From: Mesostigma viride
Lineage: Eukaryota; Streptophyta; Mesostigmatophyceae; Mesostigmatales; Mesostigmataceae
Length of the DNA: 64,000 bases
Assembly (NCBI GenBank): GCA_009746045.1
Contig: RPFO01000130.1
Span: 1,812,125 to 1,876,124, forward strand
Direction of reading: 5' to 3'
In this document: piece after piece, positions 1 through 9,702 of the stretch
How the letters are laid out: the number at the start of each line of letters is the position of its first letter
Position numbering within the stretch: position 1 is the first letter of the stretch
Program-made: the position numbers and the translations under genes
Notes under the pieces: model-generated
The model's input: the letters and a program-made list of their open reading frames with translations, nothing else
Told to the model about the DNA's origin: nothing
Database searches by the model: none

Positions 1-61
1 TCCACAATCCCGTCGTCCGCATCCTTCTTGCGAGCAACCTGATTTGACGGCATCGATTTCT

Positions 62-211
62 GTGGGTGGGGTGGGGTGGGGTGGGGTGGGGGGGTGGGGT
101 GGGGTGGGGTGGGTGGGGTGGGGTGGGGTGGGGTGGGGTGGGGTGGGTGGGGTGGGGGGGTGGGGTGGGGTGGGGTGGGGTGGGGTGGGGTGGGTGGGGT
201 GGGGGGGGGTG
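62..211. repeat. (GGGGT)n microsatellite
   Basis: About 150 bp of TGGGG units with a few GGT and G-run interruptions. One strand is almost pure G/T and could form G-quadruplexes. Open frames read through it are Gly/Val/Trp repeats with no coding value. Confidence 0.95.
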
Positions 212-374
212 GTCACTATAGTATAGTGTGTGGTGTGGTGGGGTGGGTTGTAACGGATGAACGGATCCCCTTGGAGGGGAGAAGGTAGGCGAGAATGGTC
301 GAGAAATCGTGTTACCAAGTGGGTGGTTGATCTAGAGACGCGCCTTTGTTGGACGGTCCAGGAGCAACCGGCTT

Positions 375-634
375 GGTGGGTGGGTGGGCGGGCGGGCGGG
401 TGGGTGGGTGGTGGGTGGGTGGGTGGGTGGGTGGGTGGGTGGGTGGGTGGGTGGGTGGGTGGGTGGGTGGGTGGGTGGGTGGGTGGGTGGGTGGGTGGGT
501 GGAGGGAGGGAGGGAGGGAGGGAGGGGTGGGTGGGTGGGTGGGTGGGTGGGTGGGTGGGTGGGTGGGTGGGTGGGTGGGTGGGTGGGTGGGTGGTGGGTG
601 GGTGGGTGGGTGGGTGGGTGGGTGGGTGGGTGGT
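375..634. repeat. (GGGT)n microsatellite
   Basis: About 260 bp of GGGT units, interrupted by a short GGGA block near 502-524 and two GTGGTGGG slips. Strongly G-quadruplex prone on the + strand. It is not the TTTAGGG telomere unit. Confidence 0.95.
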
Positions 635-1147
635 GGGCCCTGCACCCGTGTACATGATGCTTTCGCTCGTGCTGTCCTTCATGTTCTTCGCTGAGCTCCC
701 CTTCCCTATCCCCACCCACCACCCCACCCCATTCCCTCCACTCCCGTCCCGACCTCCCCAGCCCTCTACTTTTTTAGCCCACCCCGCACGCACCCCTGTC
801 TGTTCACCCCGAACACCCAGCACTGCGCGCCCATTTTCCCCCCGCAGCGCTTGCCCCCCTGTTGATCCCCTTAGCTCGTAGTGTCAGTCCGACAACTGTC
901 CGTCCGTTTCTTGGTGGATACACTTGCTGACGGTTTTCTCCACCCACCCGCCCGCCCTGCACTTGCTGATGGTTCTCCACGCACCTGCCCTGCAGTTGCT
1001 GACAATTTTCTCCACCCACCCACCCACCCTGCACGTGCCGACGGTTTCTCCACGCACCTGCCCTGTCTCTTCCCTGCCCCTGCCACCTTGCCATCCCGCC
1101 TGCCCCTCCCCATGCACTCGTGGCCCACCGCCCCCTCGTCCTTGCAG
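635..1147 (+). other. C-rich upstream intron of STT3 with a ~36-bp minisatellite
   Basis: This pyrimidine-rich stretch precedes the first recognisable STT3 exon and ends in a splice acceptor (CCTTGCAG at 1140-1147). Positions 921-1065 hold four alternating units of about 36 bp (TTGCTGAC-GG-TTTCTCCAC followed by a C-rich tail), best seen as two copies of a ~72-bp unit. The earlier STT3 exons lie upstream of the window or are too diverged to see. A short hydrophobic frame at 649-700 was considered but could not be tied to the protein. Confidence 0.55.
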
Positions 1148-4100
1148 CGCTCACCTACCTGCTGATCGCCTTCTCGCGCCACTGCGTGTGGGTGACCTCG
1201 GAGGCCTACTCGTCCCCCTCGATCGTTCTTGCCGCGAAGCAGCACGACGGGAGTCGCATGATCTTCGACGACTTCCGCGAGGCCTACCACTGGCTGCACC
1301 ACAACACGCCGTCGGACGCGCGCGTGATGTCGTGGTGGGACTACGGGTACCAGATCACGAGCATGGCCAACCGCACGATCCTCGTGGACAACAACACGTG
1401 GAACAACACGCACATCGCGACCGTGGGCCGCGCGATGGCGAGCACCGAGGACGAAGCGATCAAGATCATGCGCCAGCTGGACGTGGACTATGTGCTGGTC
1501 GTCTTTGGCGGCATGGTCGGCTATTCGTCGGATGACATCAACAAGTGAGTCGAAGGCGGGGAAGTGAAGGGGTATGGGGTGGATGATTGGAGGGGAAGGT
1601 CTGGAGATGAGTTGTGATCAGATAGGCATGGAAAGGACGTGCATGCGTGCGGTGCAGGCTCCACGAACCCTCTTCTGATGACGGACTACTCTACGCCCCT
1701 CGCTCCCATTCCAATGCCACCCGCACGTTCCTGTGGGCGGTGCGTGTGCGAGCAGGACATCCTAGTCACCTCCTCACTGGAGACAACCTCAGCATTTCAC
1801 AATCCAGTAAGGGGTCACCTTGTGAGGCCGTAGCTTTGCTGACCCTCTCTCCCGTTCCAAAGCCACACCCAGGTTCCTAATTTGACAAGCTCTATATGAT
1901 CCTGTGATGTCCAACGCCGCCCGCAGGTTCCTGTGGATGGTACGTATCGGCGGCGGCGTGTTCCCTGTCATCAAGGAGAGCGACTACCTGGCCAATGGAG
2001 ACTACCGCGTCGACGCGGGCGCGACGCCCACCATGCTCAACAGCCTCATGTGCGTCCGTTTCTATGAATGGCACGGCCCTTTTCTTTGTTGGGCAGTATT
2101 TGGTCGGCTATTTTTTGCTAGGCGGTATTTGGTCGCTGGGCACGTGGGGAGCCGCTCAGTCTGCATTCATTTTCTTGATCTGTGCTTTTTTTTAGAGCTT
2201 CATTGTTTTGAGGTGCATCTGTAGGCCCCACAGCATATGTACATTTTTGCTCATAGCTTGGCTGCCCCGATACCCTTGATTTGCCTGATATGCTGATATC
2301 GCAATCACACATTGATAGCGCGTGGCCAGTCGGGCGTCTGAGCAACAGCCGGATGTGCTCCTATGTATAGCCTGATGGCCGGCATAGCTTGGTTGAGCCT
2401 TAAGTAGACTGTGGCCAACTGGGCGTACGCAACAAGTGCGTCTGTTTATAGGTTTATATGCACAGCCACTGTCTAATAGCAGAGAGCTGGACCGCCATTT
2501 TGTAGTGTTGTCCTAGCTTGCTTTTATCTGGTGCCCCCTTTCTGTCCTAGCTTGCTTTTATCTGGTGCCCCCTTTCTGTCCTAGCTTGCTTTTATCTGGT
2601 GCCCCCTTTCTGTCCTAGCTTGCTTTTATCTGGTGCCCCCTTTCTGTCCTAGCTTGCTTTTATCTGGTGCCCCCTTTCTGTCCTAGCTTGCTTTTATCTG
2701 GTGCCCCCTTTCTGTCCTAGCTTGCTTTTATCTGGTGCCCCCTTTCTGTCCTAGCTTGCTTTTTTCTGGAGCCCCCTTTCTGTCCTAGCTTGCTTTTATC
2801 TGGTGCCCCCTTTCTGTCCTAGCTTGCTTTTTTCTGGTGCCCCCTTTCTGTCCTAGCTTGCTTTTTTCTGGTGCCCCCTTTCTGTCCTAGCTTGCTTTTT
2901 TCGGGTGCCCCCTTTCTGTACTGGCTTGCTTTTGTTTTGTCCCCAATGAAGATTGTGCTAACCCGCCTCAGTTCCATTTCATTATGCGATGGCCTTCAAT
3001 TGGCAGCTGCCAACCACAGTGTTGCTCACTTTATCTCTTTGCGCCCCTTGCTGTGTGTCTGTGTCGTGTCGTGTCCTGTGCGGGCATTGGTGTCCCTTCC
3101 TCACCCTGGTGGGCGTGCAGGTACAAGATGTGCTACTACCGGTTTGGCCAGATTATGACCGAGTACGGCAAGCCGCAAGGGTGAGTGGTCTTGTCTAGTA
3201 TAGCAGCTTTACAAAATGTATATACGACGACGACGACTACACTACCATTACTACTACTACCATTACTACTACTACCATTCCTGCTACTACTACAACTACT
3301 ACTGCTGACCAAGATGTGTCAGTTATGCAATATCGAACAAAAATGAGGACGGCAAGCCGCAAAGGTGGGTTGGTTCCGCTAGAAGACAACGATGTTAGAG
3401 GACATGGCAGCCAATCATATACTAGCATCATGCTAGTATAATAGCAAAAATAGTAGGATGATAGTACGATACTCCTTCTGCTAGTACCATGTGATGTCAT
3501 ACCCATGTCGCTGGAGCATGGGCAGGCACAACAGTGCGTGATGTTCAGGCAACCGAAGGATTTCCGCTGATGGTGGCGACAATTCCAAGGGGAAGGCCAT
3601 GGTCAAATACCAGGGACAGCGTAGCCTGGGCCGGTCATGTTATAGTAAGATATAGAATGGATATTTGACCATGGAACAACTATCATGGACAGGGTAGGTC
3701 ATATCATAATAAGACATGTAATAGATATTTGACCATGGAACAACCATCATGGGCAGGGAGGGCGCTGCCAGCGGCGGTCCCGCGCTGCCAGCAGCCTTTT
3801 CTTGCTGGTCGGGACACGGGCGGGAGTACAGGCACGTTTCGTGAACGTTTCGAGAAGTGGATCTGTTGGGTGCCCTTGAACGCACGCATCCTGGTCTTGG
3901 CATATCCACGTGTGCATCATGTCTTGTGTATCATGTTGTACTGTGCTGCAGCTGGGACCGCAATCGAGACAGATGCAGTTGCAGAGTGGAAGCGTGTACG
4001 AACCTGACATGCTGGCTTTACATCTGCTCTTCTTGTCTCGCGCCAACTGTCAAGTCATTGTCGTTTCTTAACAGCTGGAACCGCGTGCGCCTACGGCTTC

Positions 4101-4410
4101 GCTTGGCGATTGGATTGTGGAAATGCCGGCGGTTGTGGAGATCGGGGACCATTACTAACATTACATTCTTTCTGGGTGTTGTGTGTGCTTGCTTGTATGG
4201 TTACATTATATTTGTACATTATATTCTTGCATTATTGGTGGATTATGTTGACACACTATCGTTTGTCGATGAACAAACAGCTGGGACCGCGTTCGCCAGG
4301 TGGAGATTGGCAACAAGGACTTTGAGCTCGACTACCTGGAGGAGGCGTACACGACGGGTAACTGGCTCGTGCGCATCTACAAGGTGAAGCCAGAGGAGAA
4401 CCGCTGGTAA
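1148..4410 (+). CDS. STT3: STT3, catalytic subunit of oligosaccharyltransferase (C-terminal part, four exons)
   Basis: STT3 transfers the lipid-linked glycan to Asn of N-X-S/T sites in the ER lumen. Exons are 1148-1544, 1927-2049, 3121-3180 and 4281-4410, joined by GT-AG introns that keep frame exactly (donors GTGAGT, GTGCGT, GTGAGT; acceptors all end in CAG). The first exon encodes the last membrane segment edge, the conserved [12 protein letters not shown] stretch and the WWDYG motif that contacts the acceptor sequon, then [11 protein letters not shown]. The second reads [10 protein letters not shown], the third YKMCYYRFG, and the fourth ends [13 protein letters not shown] before a TAA stop. 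All are hallmarks of eukaryotic STT3. About 236 residues of a protein normally 700-800 long are present. The N-terminal multispan region is missing because the window begins inside the gene. Sequence style is closest to green-plant STT3. The introns hold satellites and degenerate exon copies. Confidence 0.96.
1690..1880 (+). pseudogene. Degenerate copies of the STT3 exon-2 acceptor edge
   Basis: Within intron 1, two stretches near 1704-1745 and 1849-1879 resemble the real acceptor and exon start at 1903-1940. They share TTCCAA-GCC-C-C, then an A(C/G)GTTCCTG core. The first copy continues with TGGGCGGT, parallel to TGGATGGT in the real exon. Neither keeps an open STT3 frame, so they look like decayed local duplications rather than alternative exons. 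Confidence 0.55.
2509..2940 (+). repeat. 34-bp tandem satellite in STT3 intron 2
   Basis: Twelve full 34-bp units plus a partial thirteenth, each starting TGTCCTAGCTTGC and ending GGTGCCCCCTTTC. Units are nearly identical except for TTTTAT/TTTTTT and a few late-unit changes, which suggests recent expansion. There are no variable spacers, so it is not CRISPR-like. Confidence 0.97.
3223..3305 (+). repeat. (ACT/ACC)n trinucleotide repeat
   Basis: Imperfect ACG then ACT/ATT trinucleotide repeats in STT3 intron 3. Confidence 0.9.
3309..3371 (+). pseudogene. Degenerate copy of STT3 exon 3 with its donor
   Basis: The stretch carries CAAGATGTG near its start and GACGGCAAGCCGCAA followed by a GGTGGGT donor-like end. 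This matches the layout of real exon 3 at 3121-3186 (CAAGATGTG ... ACGGCAAGCCGCAAGG, then GTGAGT). The centre is diverged and out of frame. It appears to be a local duplication of a 60-bp exon that has decayed. Confidence 0.6.
3632..3762 (+). repeat. Two direct repeats of about 65 bp
   Basis: GTCAT-TTATA-TAAGA-AT-GA ... ATATTTGACCATGGAACAAC-ATCATGG-CAGGG occurs twice in tandem, about 85 percent alike by eye. It lies in STT3 intron 3. Confidence 0.75.
3946..4105 (+). pseudogene. Two degenerate copies of the STT3 exon-4 start
   Basis: At 3948-3968 (GCAGCTGGGACCGCAATCG) and 4070-4090 (ACAGCTGGAACCGCGTGCGC) the sequence mimics the true acceptor and exon start at 4278 (ACAGCTGGGACCGCGTTCGC). Both keep an AG acceptor but do not continue into the rest of the exon. 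They could act as decoy acceptors. Only the 4281 exon encodes the conserved C-terminus. Confidence 0.65.
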
Positions 4411-6389
4411 ATGGGAGGGCTAGAAGGAGAGCCACCTGTGAGGGGGAATGCAAGAAGAAAAATCGCCGCTGAAGGGGAGGAGAAGAAGGAGAGCCACTGG
4501 TGAGGGGCCGGCAGGGGCACTGGTCGCGCACTGGCAGCGGAGGAGGAGGAGAACCTGGGCGAAGTGGGGCAGGACGTCCAGCGGTGGCAGCGGTTAGCCG
4601 GGCGCTAGCCGTCCTGTGCATACCAGATGGGTGCGGGTGAACAGGGCACAGGGGGGGACGAGAGGACGGAAACCGAGCTGTCGCCATGGGCCGGTGCCAT
4701 GTGAGAGAGGCGAGTCAGCGAGACCGTTCTCACCTAAGGGGAAAGCGGGTTGTAAGAGGACACCGCCGTTGTAAGGGTGAGCCGTTGGCATCCATGGATC
4801 CGTCACTTGGTGCACTTGGCGAAGGGGATCGAACGGCGGCGGCACTTGCAAGTGAAGGAGGAGCCTGCAATTAGGGCGTGTCAGAAAAGCGAGGGCCAGT
4901 TCCGGGGCAGGGGGGGGGAGTCCCAGTGGTCCCCATCGCAGGGACATTGCCAGGGGGCTCTTACCCTGGGGAACTTGAATGATGCGGGCGCACGCTGTGG
5001 TGTTGCTGGACTTGTGGCGTGCGCGCTACGCCTGGGGACGGTGCCAAATAAGCATAAATTTGTGCCAAATAAGTGGGATTACCCGGAACTTGTTCTACAT
5101 GGTTATTTTTCGTGTCGTGGGGAAGGCTTCTAGTGTAGGTAGTTATGGACAGGTTTCCTGAGGGCGGTGGACTGTTGGCTAGCTCGCAAGAGGGCAGTGG
5201 TTCGAGGACTCGCACGGTGAGCTAACGAGCAGTGCCAGGGGGGCGGTCGCTTAGGTGGCTTCACCTGGCAGTATCGTCCTGCGGCTGCGGTGGTTGATTC
5301 TCCTCACCAAGGTTTGTCAGGAGGTTTGGGGGGGCATGGTCTTTCTTACCGCGACTTGTGGACACAAGTAAGATGCTGGTGGTCAAATGGCTTGAGTCCG
5401 GGCTTGCACAGGAAATGCGTGCTGATACCAAAAGCAGCTGGGGGTGGCAGTGTTGCACTTGGCTCAACTGGAGGCCGGGGGGGGGGGGGGGGGGGGGGCA
5501 GTTGGAAAGGTCTTCAAGGCGTGCAGCTGGCAGGGATGTGTCATGCGCCTGTCGTGATATCATGATGGGGTACAGGTGGCTGCGCTCCATTTCCGTCCTG
5601 GGGATTCTCAGCGTCACGCCGGTGCTTGGAATGCATGCCTGGAACCTTGGGAAGGAATTTTTTTTTTTAAGTACAGAGCGGGTTTTATCTGCTGGGATTG
5701 CTATTTGCATGCGATGCACTGGCGACGTGCCAAACAGGGGAAGCCATTGTGAAAGTCCCCACTGATGGCAATCGTGCTGTTGGTCGTGCCTTGAGGCCGG
5801 TGAAGGGACTCGGGTGCCTTCGTCAAAGCATGCTCGTCCTTTTGCAAAATGCGCAGGGCGCAAGGCGAGTGGTCCTCTGCGACTTCGTGCCTGCTTTTGT
5901 AGCCATGGTAGCCAGCGTGTACAGGGTTGGTTGCATTCTCTGCACAGGTTTTGAGGTTTGGGGGCTTTCTTAGGCAAGGTTTGACCCGGGCCGTACGTGA
6001 TCTTGTTTCCTACCTTTCTAGGAACGAAAGTTATTTTTCCAGCTAGGGCAGAGCCGCACTACGATTGCCGCCTGAGTACAGTCGCGATCATCTGTGGGCT
6101 ACCTCAGCCTCTAGGAAGCAGTTGCCAGTAGGTTGGCAACCATAGTAGCCCTTGGATGAATAATAAATGTTTGCAGTAGATCCCTGGCACTACCAGTGCG
6201 GTTTCATGGAATTGCCAGGAGGCAAGGGTGTAATGAACTCCATTTCAAATCTATAGACGCTCGATCTTTATACATTGCCAATGCCACATGTTGAACAAAT
6301 CATTAAAACTAGCCGGTGAAGAAATGGCTCCGAGTTTGGAGTTGGAGTTGGAAAGTGGCATGCGGAGAGTCATGCATGCCCACAGCCAA
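4411..6389. other. Region without a recognisable gene
   Basis: Nearly 2 kb after the STT3 stop. It contains a purine-rich GAGGAGAAG-like stretch (4430-4560), a G homopolymer of about 20 bp at 5478-5498 and a T run at 5659-5668. A 238-codon minus-strand frame at 5261-5977 crosses the homopolymer, has no recognisable domain and is probably chance. The first few hundred bases may be STT3 3' UTR. Confidence 0.5.
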
Positions 6390-7541
6390 CAGCCACGAGC
6401 CACGAAGTAGCCATGGCGGAGCTCATAACTTTCACGTTTGGGCACCGAATTCGGCTGTGAATATCACAATCGCTTCGTCTTGAATCTAAGACGCACACGC
6501 TGATATATTTTCCCGAAACTAAAACGCAATATTATGGCGAGCAAACGCCCGACTGCGCAACGCAGGCTGGCGGCTGCGATGAGCCAAGAAAATTTGCCTG
6601 TGCACAGCTCCGGCTGTAGTTCCGCCCGGCCTGCCAGGCAGCGAGGCCACTACTCAAGCGTTAGTAGTGCACTCGGCTCCTGCGGCTTCGCCATCGGCAT
6701 CGCCCGATCCCAAACGCAGCCGCCCAGAAGAATCGCGCCCAACAGAACCGCGCTTTCGGCCCCAACCTTTCAAAGTCGACGATCACGACTGGACCAACAT
6801 GGCCCCGGGCAGTGCTATGCAATGCATCTTCTTCGGGGACTACGCCTCGCTTTACGACATGTGCATCCATCTCGACAGCATCAACCGCCTCATCGCCCTG
6901 GATGGCACCTGGTTTAACCCCAGGTCTCTGTTAGGGTGCTCCTGCCCCCAACTCCAGCACACCATTCTCTACTCTCTTCTCATGCGCTCTGATGTCGAGA
7001 TCTGGGCTCCATCCATCTCCGCAGCCACACTCCGCTCCATCCTTACGGAAGCCCTCCAGCAGCACGTGACTCCCCTCGCTGCAGGTGTGGCAGCAATGGG
7101 AATTAGCACACTGGCTACTGAGCTCCCTCACCTTTCCACCACCGTCGCCTCCACCTCCACACGGCCCTCCTCGCCTCCACCTCCACCGCCGACATCAAAG
7201 CCCAGCTCCTCGACATCGATCGACCAGCGCCTCAAGGACAACGCCATCGCCATTGAGTGCCTGAAAAACTCCGCAGGCCTCACCTCCCAGGCGGTGAAGG
7301 ACATCACCGCCCAGCCGGCATCTGCTGGCCCGGCCAGCGATGCTCCTCCCACCCAGACCTGGGCGGACCTGCTCAAGCACCACACCACCTCCACCACCTC
7401 CACCATCGCGGCACAGCTCAAGCAACACACGCTCGACCTTCGCGAGGAGGCCAACCTCACCAAGCGCAGCCACAATGTCATCGTCATGCACTTCGATCAG
7501 CCGGCAGGTGAGAACTCGGAGTCTCTTCTCATGGCATTTAA
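6390..7541 (+). mobile_element. HLE copy 1: ORF1-type LINE-like element, 5' part
   Basis: Homologous throughout to the minus-strand copy at 25645-24430. The shared leader includes GCCACGAGCCACGA, a conserved TGATATA-TTTTCCC block and an ATG at 6534. The copy is cut at 7538-7541 by a TTAA insertion. It resumes at 9452 for only about 26 bp, where removing the insertion restores the frame seen in the related copy, and it then meets an inverted repeat. Confidence 0.75.
6534..7537 (+). pseudogene. ORF1 of HLE copy 1, interrupted
   Basis: From the ATG (MASKRP) an early frameshift near 6650 moves the conserved protein into the frame starting near 6667. Visible blocks are a Ser/Pro/Arg-rich N-terminus (PDPKRSRP), a conserved segment CIFFGDYASLYDMC shared with the 25-kb copy, a long Pro/Thr/Ser linker, then KRSHNVIVMHFDQ and a NSESLLMAF block. 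The related copy continues to an L1-ORF1-like C-terminal region, which is displaced here. In L1-type elements ORF1 is an RNA-binding chaperone; assigning that role here is inference. The last ~86 codons of the uninterrupted frame after 7541 belong to the inserted transposon. Confidence 0.65.
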
Positions 7542-9451
7542 GGGGACGTGGCGCGCCGAATATTTTCCGCGCCAAAAAATTCGCGGTACCGTCCGTACGG
7601 TGTATAATGTGTGCCCGGACCGCTCAACCCTCGCGGAAGTGGCCATGGCGGCATGCCTTTATGCAATATTAATCGATATGGCACGTTGTCTCTTTGATAT
7701 GGCACGTAAACAGCTAGAAAAAATGCTTGAATTTCGCAGAAGATTAGTTGATGACCTCATTGCGTGGCGGAAAGTTTACGGTTTGCAATATCGCTAATTT
7801 CTCGAACGGCTACGGGCGCGGGGGTCCAGGATATAATTTCTCTTGCGGATCATGAAATTTAATGCAGGTTTACGGCAGCTATTGTGAGGCAACGTAGGCT
7901 CTAAAGAGCGATTATGAAGCTAACTTAATGGTGTTGTCGAGTTTGTGCCGAAGCTTCCCGGTTTCTTTTACATTTCCGGCATTCAAGGTAAGAACCTACG
8001 CAGGCCTGCGCATGTCGCCTTCGACGTATTCACGGAAGGCGCACCTTCCTTGTTCGCCTGATCAATGGATGATGTCTTTTATTGTTCGAGCTTGCGTGCC
8101 AGTTTATGCATGAAACATTTCCACGCAGGCAGGTGCATTAACGTCGGCCTTTCGCCTTTTTTTCGGGCAGTTTCCCTGCAGGAAGCGCTCCATTTCTTTC
8201 GGTTGCATCGTCAGATTCCTAGCTATTTCGTACAATTTCGTGTAGTTTGTGGCTGGCATGCTAAATGCGCCGAGGTCAAGTTGTTGGTAATGTGTTGACA
8301 TTTGTTTTCCATAATCCTTTGGACGTGACCTTGCTCAGACGCTTTGTTATGTGCCGGATCTGACACGCCTGTTTTAGAACGACATCCGGCATGTGCCTAG
8401 AGGCTAACAAGCTGGCATCAGCTTCTTAGCAAATTGCCCTATTGGAAAGGAAGGTGAGAGTGGTTCTTTTGCTGGCCATACTGCATGAGTGGCATTGCAT
8501 TAGATAGGTGTTTCCATTGCTTTCCTTGAGCTATAACCATTAAGACTTCCCTGCTATGTGTGCAGCAAGGCAAGCTGGATAGGATGTGAATGCTTGGCAT
8601 ACAACATGTATGATTTGCTGCCAAGTTTGCAGGCTGCAGTTGCCTCTATTGCTTGGGCAGTCTTTCTAAGGTTTTTACACGTATACTTGCTGAGTTCTTG
8701 GCATAAATTTACATGGTAACCTTGGGCTGAGCTTAGTGTATGCTCTCTTGGTGCGTGTATGCCTAGCGATGGTGTTGCTATGCGCACGCTGGCAAGGCTG
8801 GCCATGCTGAGGGCAGGGGAGGGCAGATGAGGTGCCTAGCCTTTTCTTATGTTGTGTGATCGAGTTGGGCATGTTTTTTGGCTTCTTGGATGGAAAACAT
8901 GATGCCTAGGTGGCCTTATACACAGAAAAACCTCATTTAGCGTATGTTCAGGTTTTAGCACGCCACACGCAATAACTTGAGCTAGACTTGTCGGAATGAC
9001 CTGGGACTTGGACCACTGCTGTCCCCCTGTTAGCCGGATTTTCGCTACATTTTGTTGACTAATCTGAAGTGTTTATGACATGTTTATTCCCAATGTCCGG
9101 TAAAAAAAGGGTACTTTTGCGGGGAAATTAATAACTGTTCAAGGTTTTGTCATTTTCATGATGTAAATAGCTCAGCAAGCTACAAACTCAGGGAACTATA
9201 GACGCTGCATTTTTTTTTGCCAACAAATGAGTGCATGGGCTGGGGCATACATAGCCCTAATTAGCGTCTTTTTCTATTTATAGCGCTATGTTGGCGTATA
9301 TGTGGGGGTAGTACCCCCAACAAGTGCATGGACAACTCACTAGAGATGTTATTTAGTGCCCCCAATCATAATTTAGCATGGTGCAACTGAAATTCAAGTG
9401 ATATTAGCATGGGTCAAGTTTTAAGGGTTTTGGGGTGCCACCTCCCCTTAA
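7538..9451 (+). mobile_element. TTAA-flanked, probably non-autonomous derivative of the transposon at 33032-36499
   Basis: TTAA at 7538-7541 and 9448-9451 bracket a 1906-bp element. The first ~45 bp (GGGGACGTGGCGCG ... GCGGTACC) and the last ~480 bp (from the CTTGTCGGAATGACCTGGGA block to GGGGTGCCACCTCCCC) match the ends of the full element at 33036-36495. The interior (7590-8950) is different and has no transposase, so it would need a transposase in trans. Removing it joins two parts of the ORF1 reading frame exactly. Confidence 0.85.
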
Positions 9452-9479
9452 GCGCGACAGTCTTAATTAATGAATGAAG

Positions 9480-9669
9480 TAGGAACATAACTCCGTTGGG
9501 AGTATACAGTGTAGCACCTTGCAGGAAGTAGCTTAGAATGTATTATATAGGTAGTAGGCCATATCAAAGAGACAACCAGCGCAGGCCAGAAATCGGGAGA
9601 ATCCGGACCGGGATATGCCCCTTCTCTGGGCTATGTGCTACATATACTCCCAACGGAGTTATGTTCCTA
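9480..9669. repeat. Short element with 27-bp inverted ends, made of HLE 3'-end and R-repeat pieces
   Basis: TAGGAACATAACTCCGTTGG at 9480 recurs inverted at 9650-9669. Both arms are the 3' terminus of the HLE family. Between them lies part of repeat R (GAGACAACCAGCGCAGGCC). A head-to-head arrangement of two 3' ends is more likely than a true MITE. Confidence 0.6.
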
Positions 9670-9702
9670 ATATTAATTAATTAATTAATATGTAGCACAT
9701 AT

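Noticed and set aside
44-881. Several long open frames on both strands across 44-881
   Set aside because: They are translations of GGGGT and GGGT repeats; Gly/Val/Trp or Pro/Thr/His repeats with no domain.
2509-2940. CRISPR-like array
   Set aside because: Units are contiguous with no unique spacers, and the host is eukaryotic.
5261-5977. 238-codon minus-strand frame
   Set aside because: Crosses a ~20-bp homopolymer, has no recognisable domain and no homologous copy in the window.
6667-7797. Single 376-codon gene
   Set aside because: Chimeric: the last ~86 codons lie in the inserted TTAA element; the real ORF1 resumes after 9451.
9480-9669. Autonomous MITE with 27-bp inverted ends
   Set aside because: Both ends are HLE 3' termini and the middle is an R fragment; a rearranged repeat pair explains it better.
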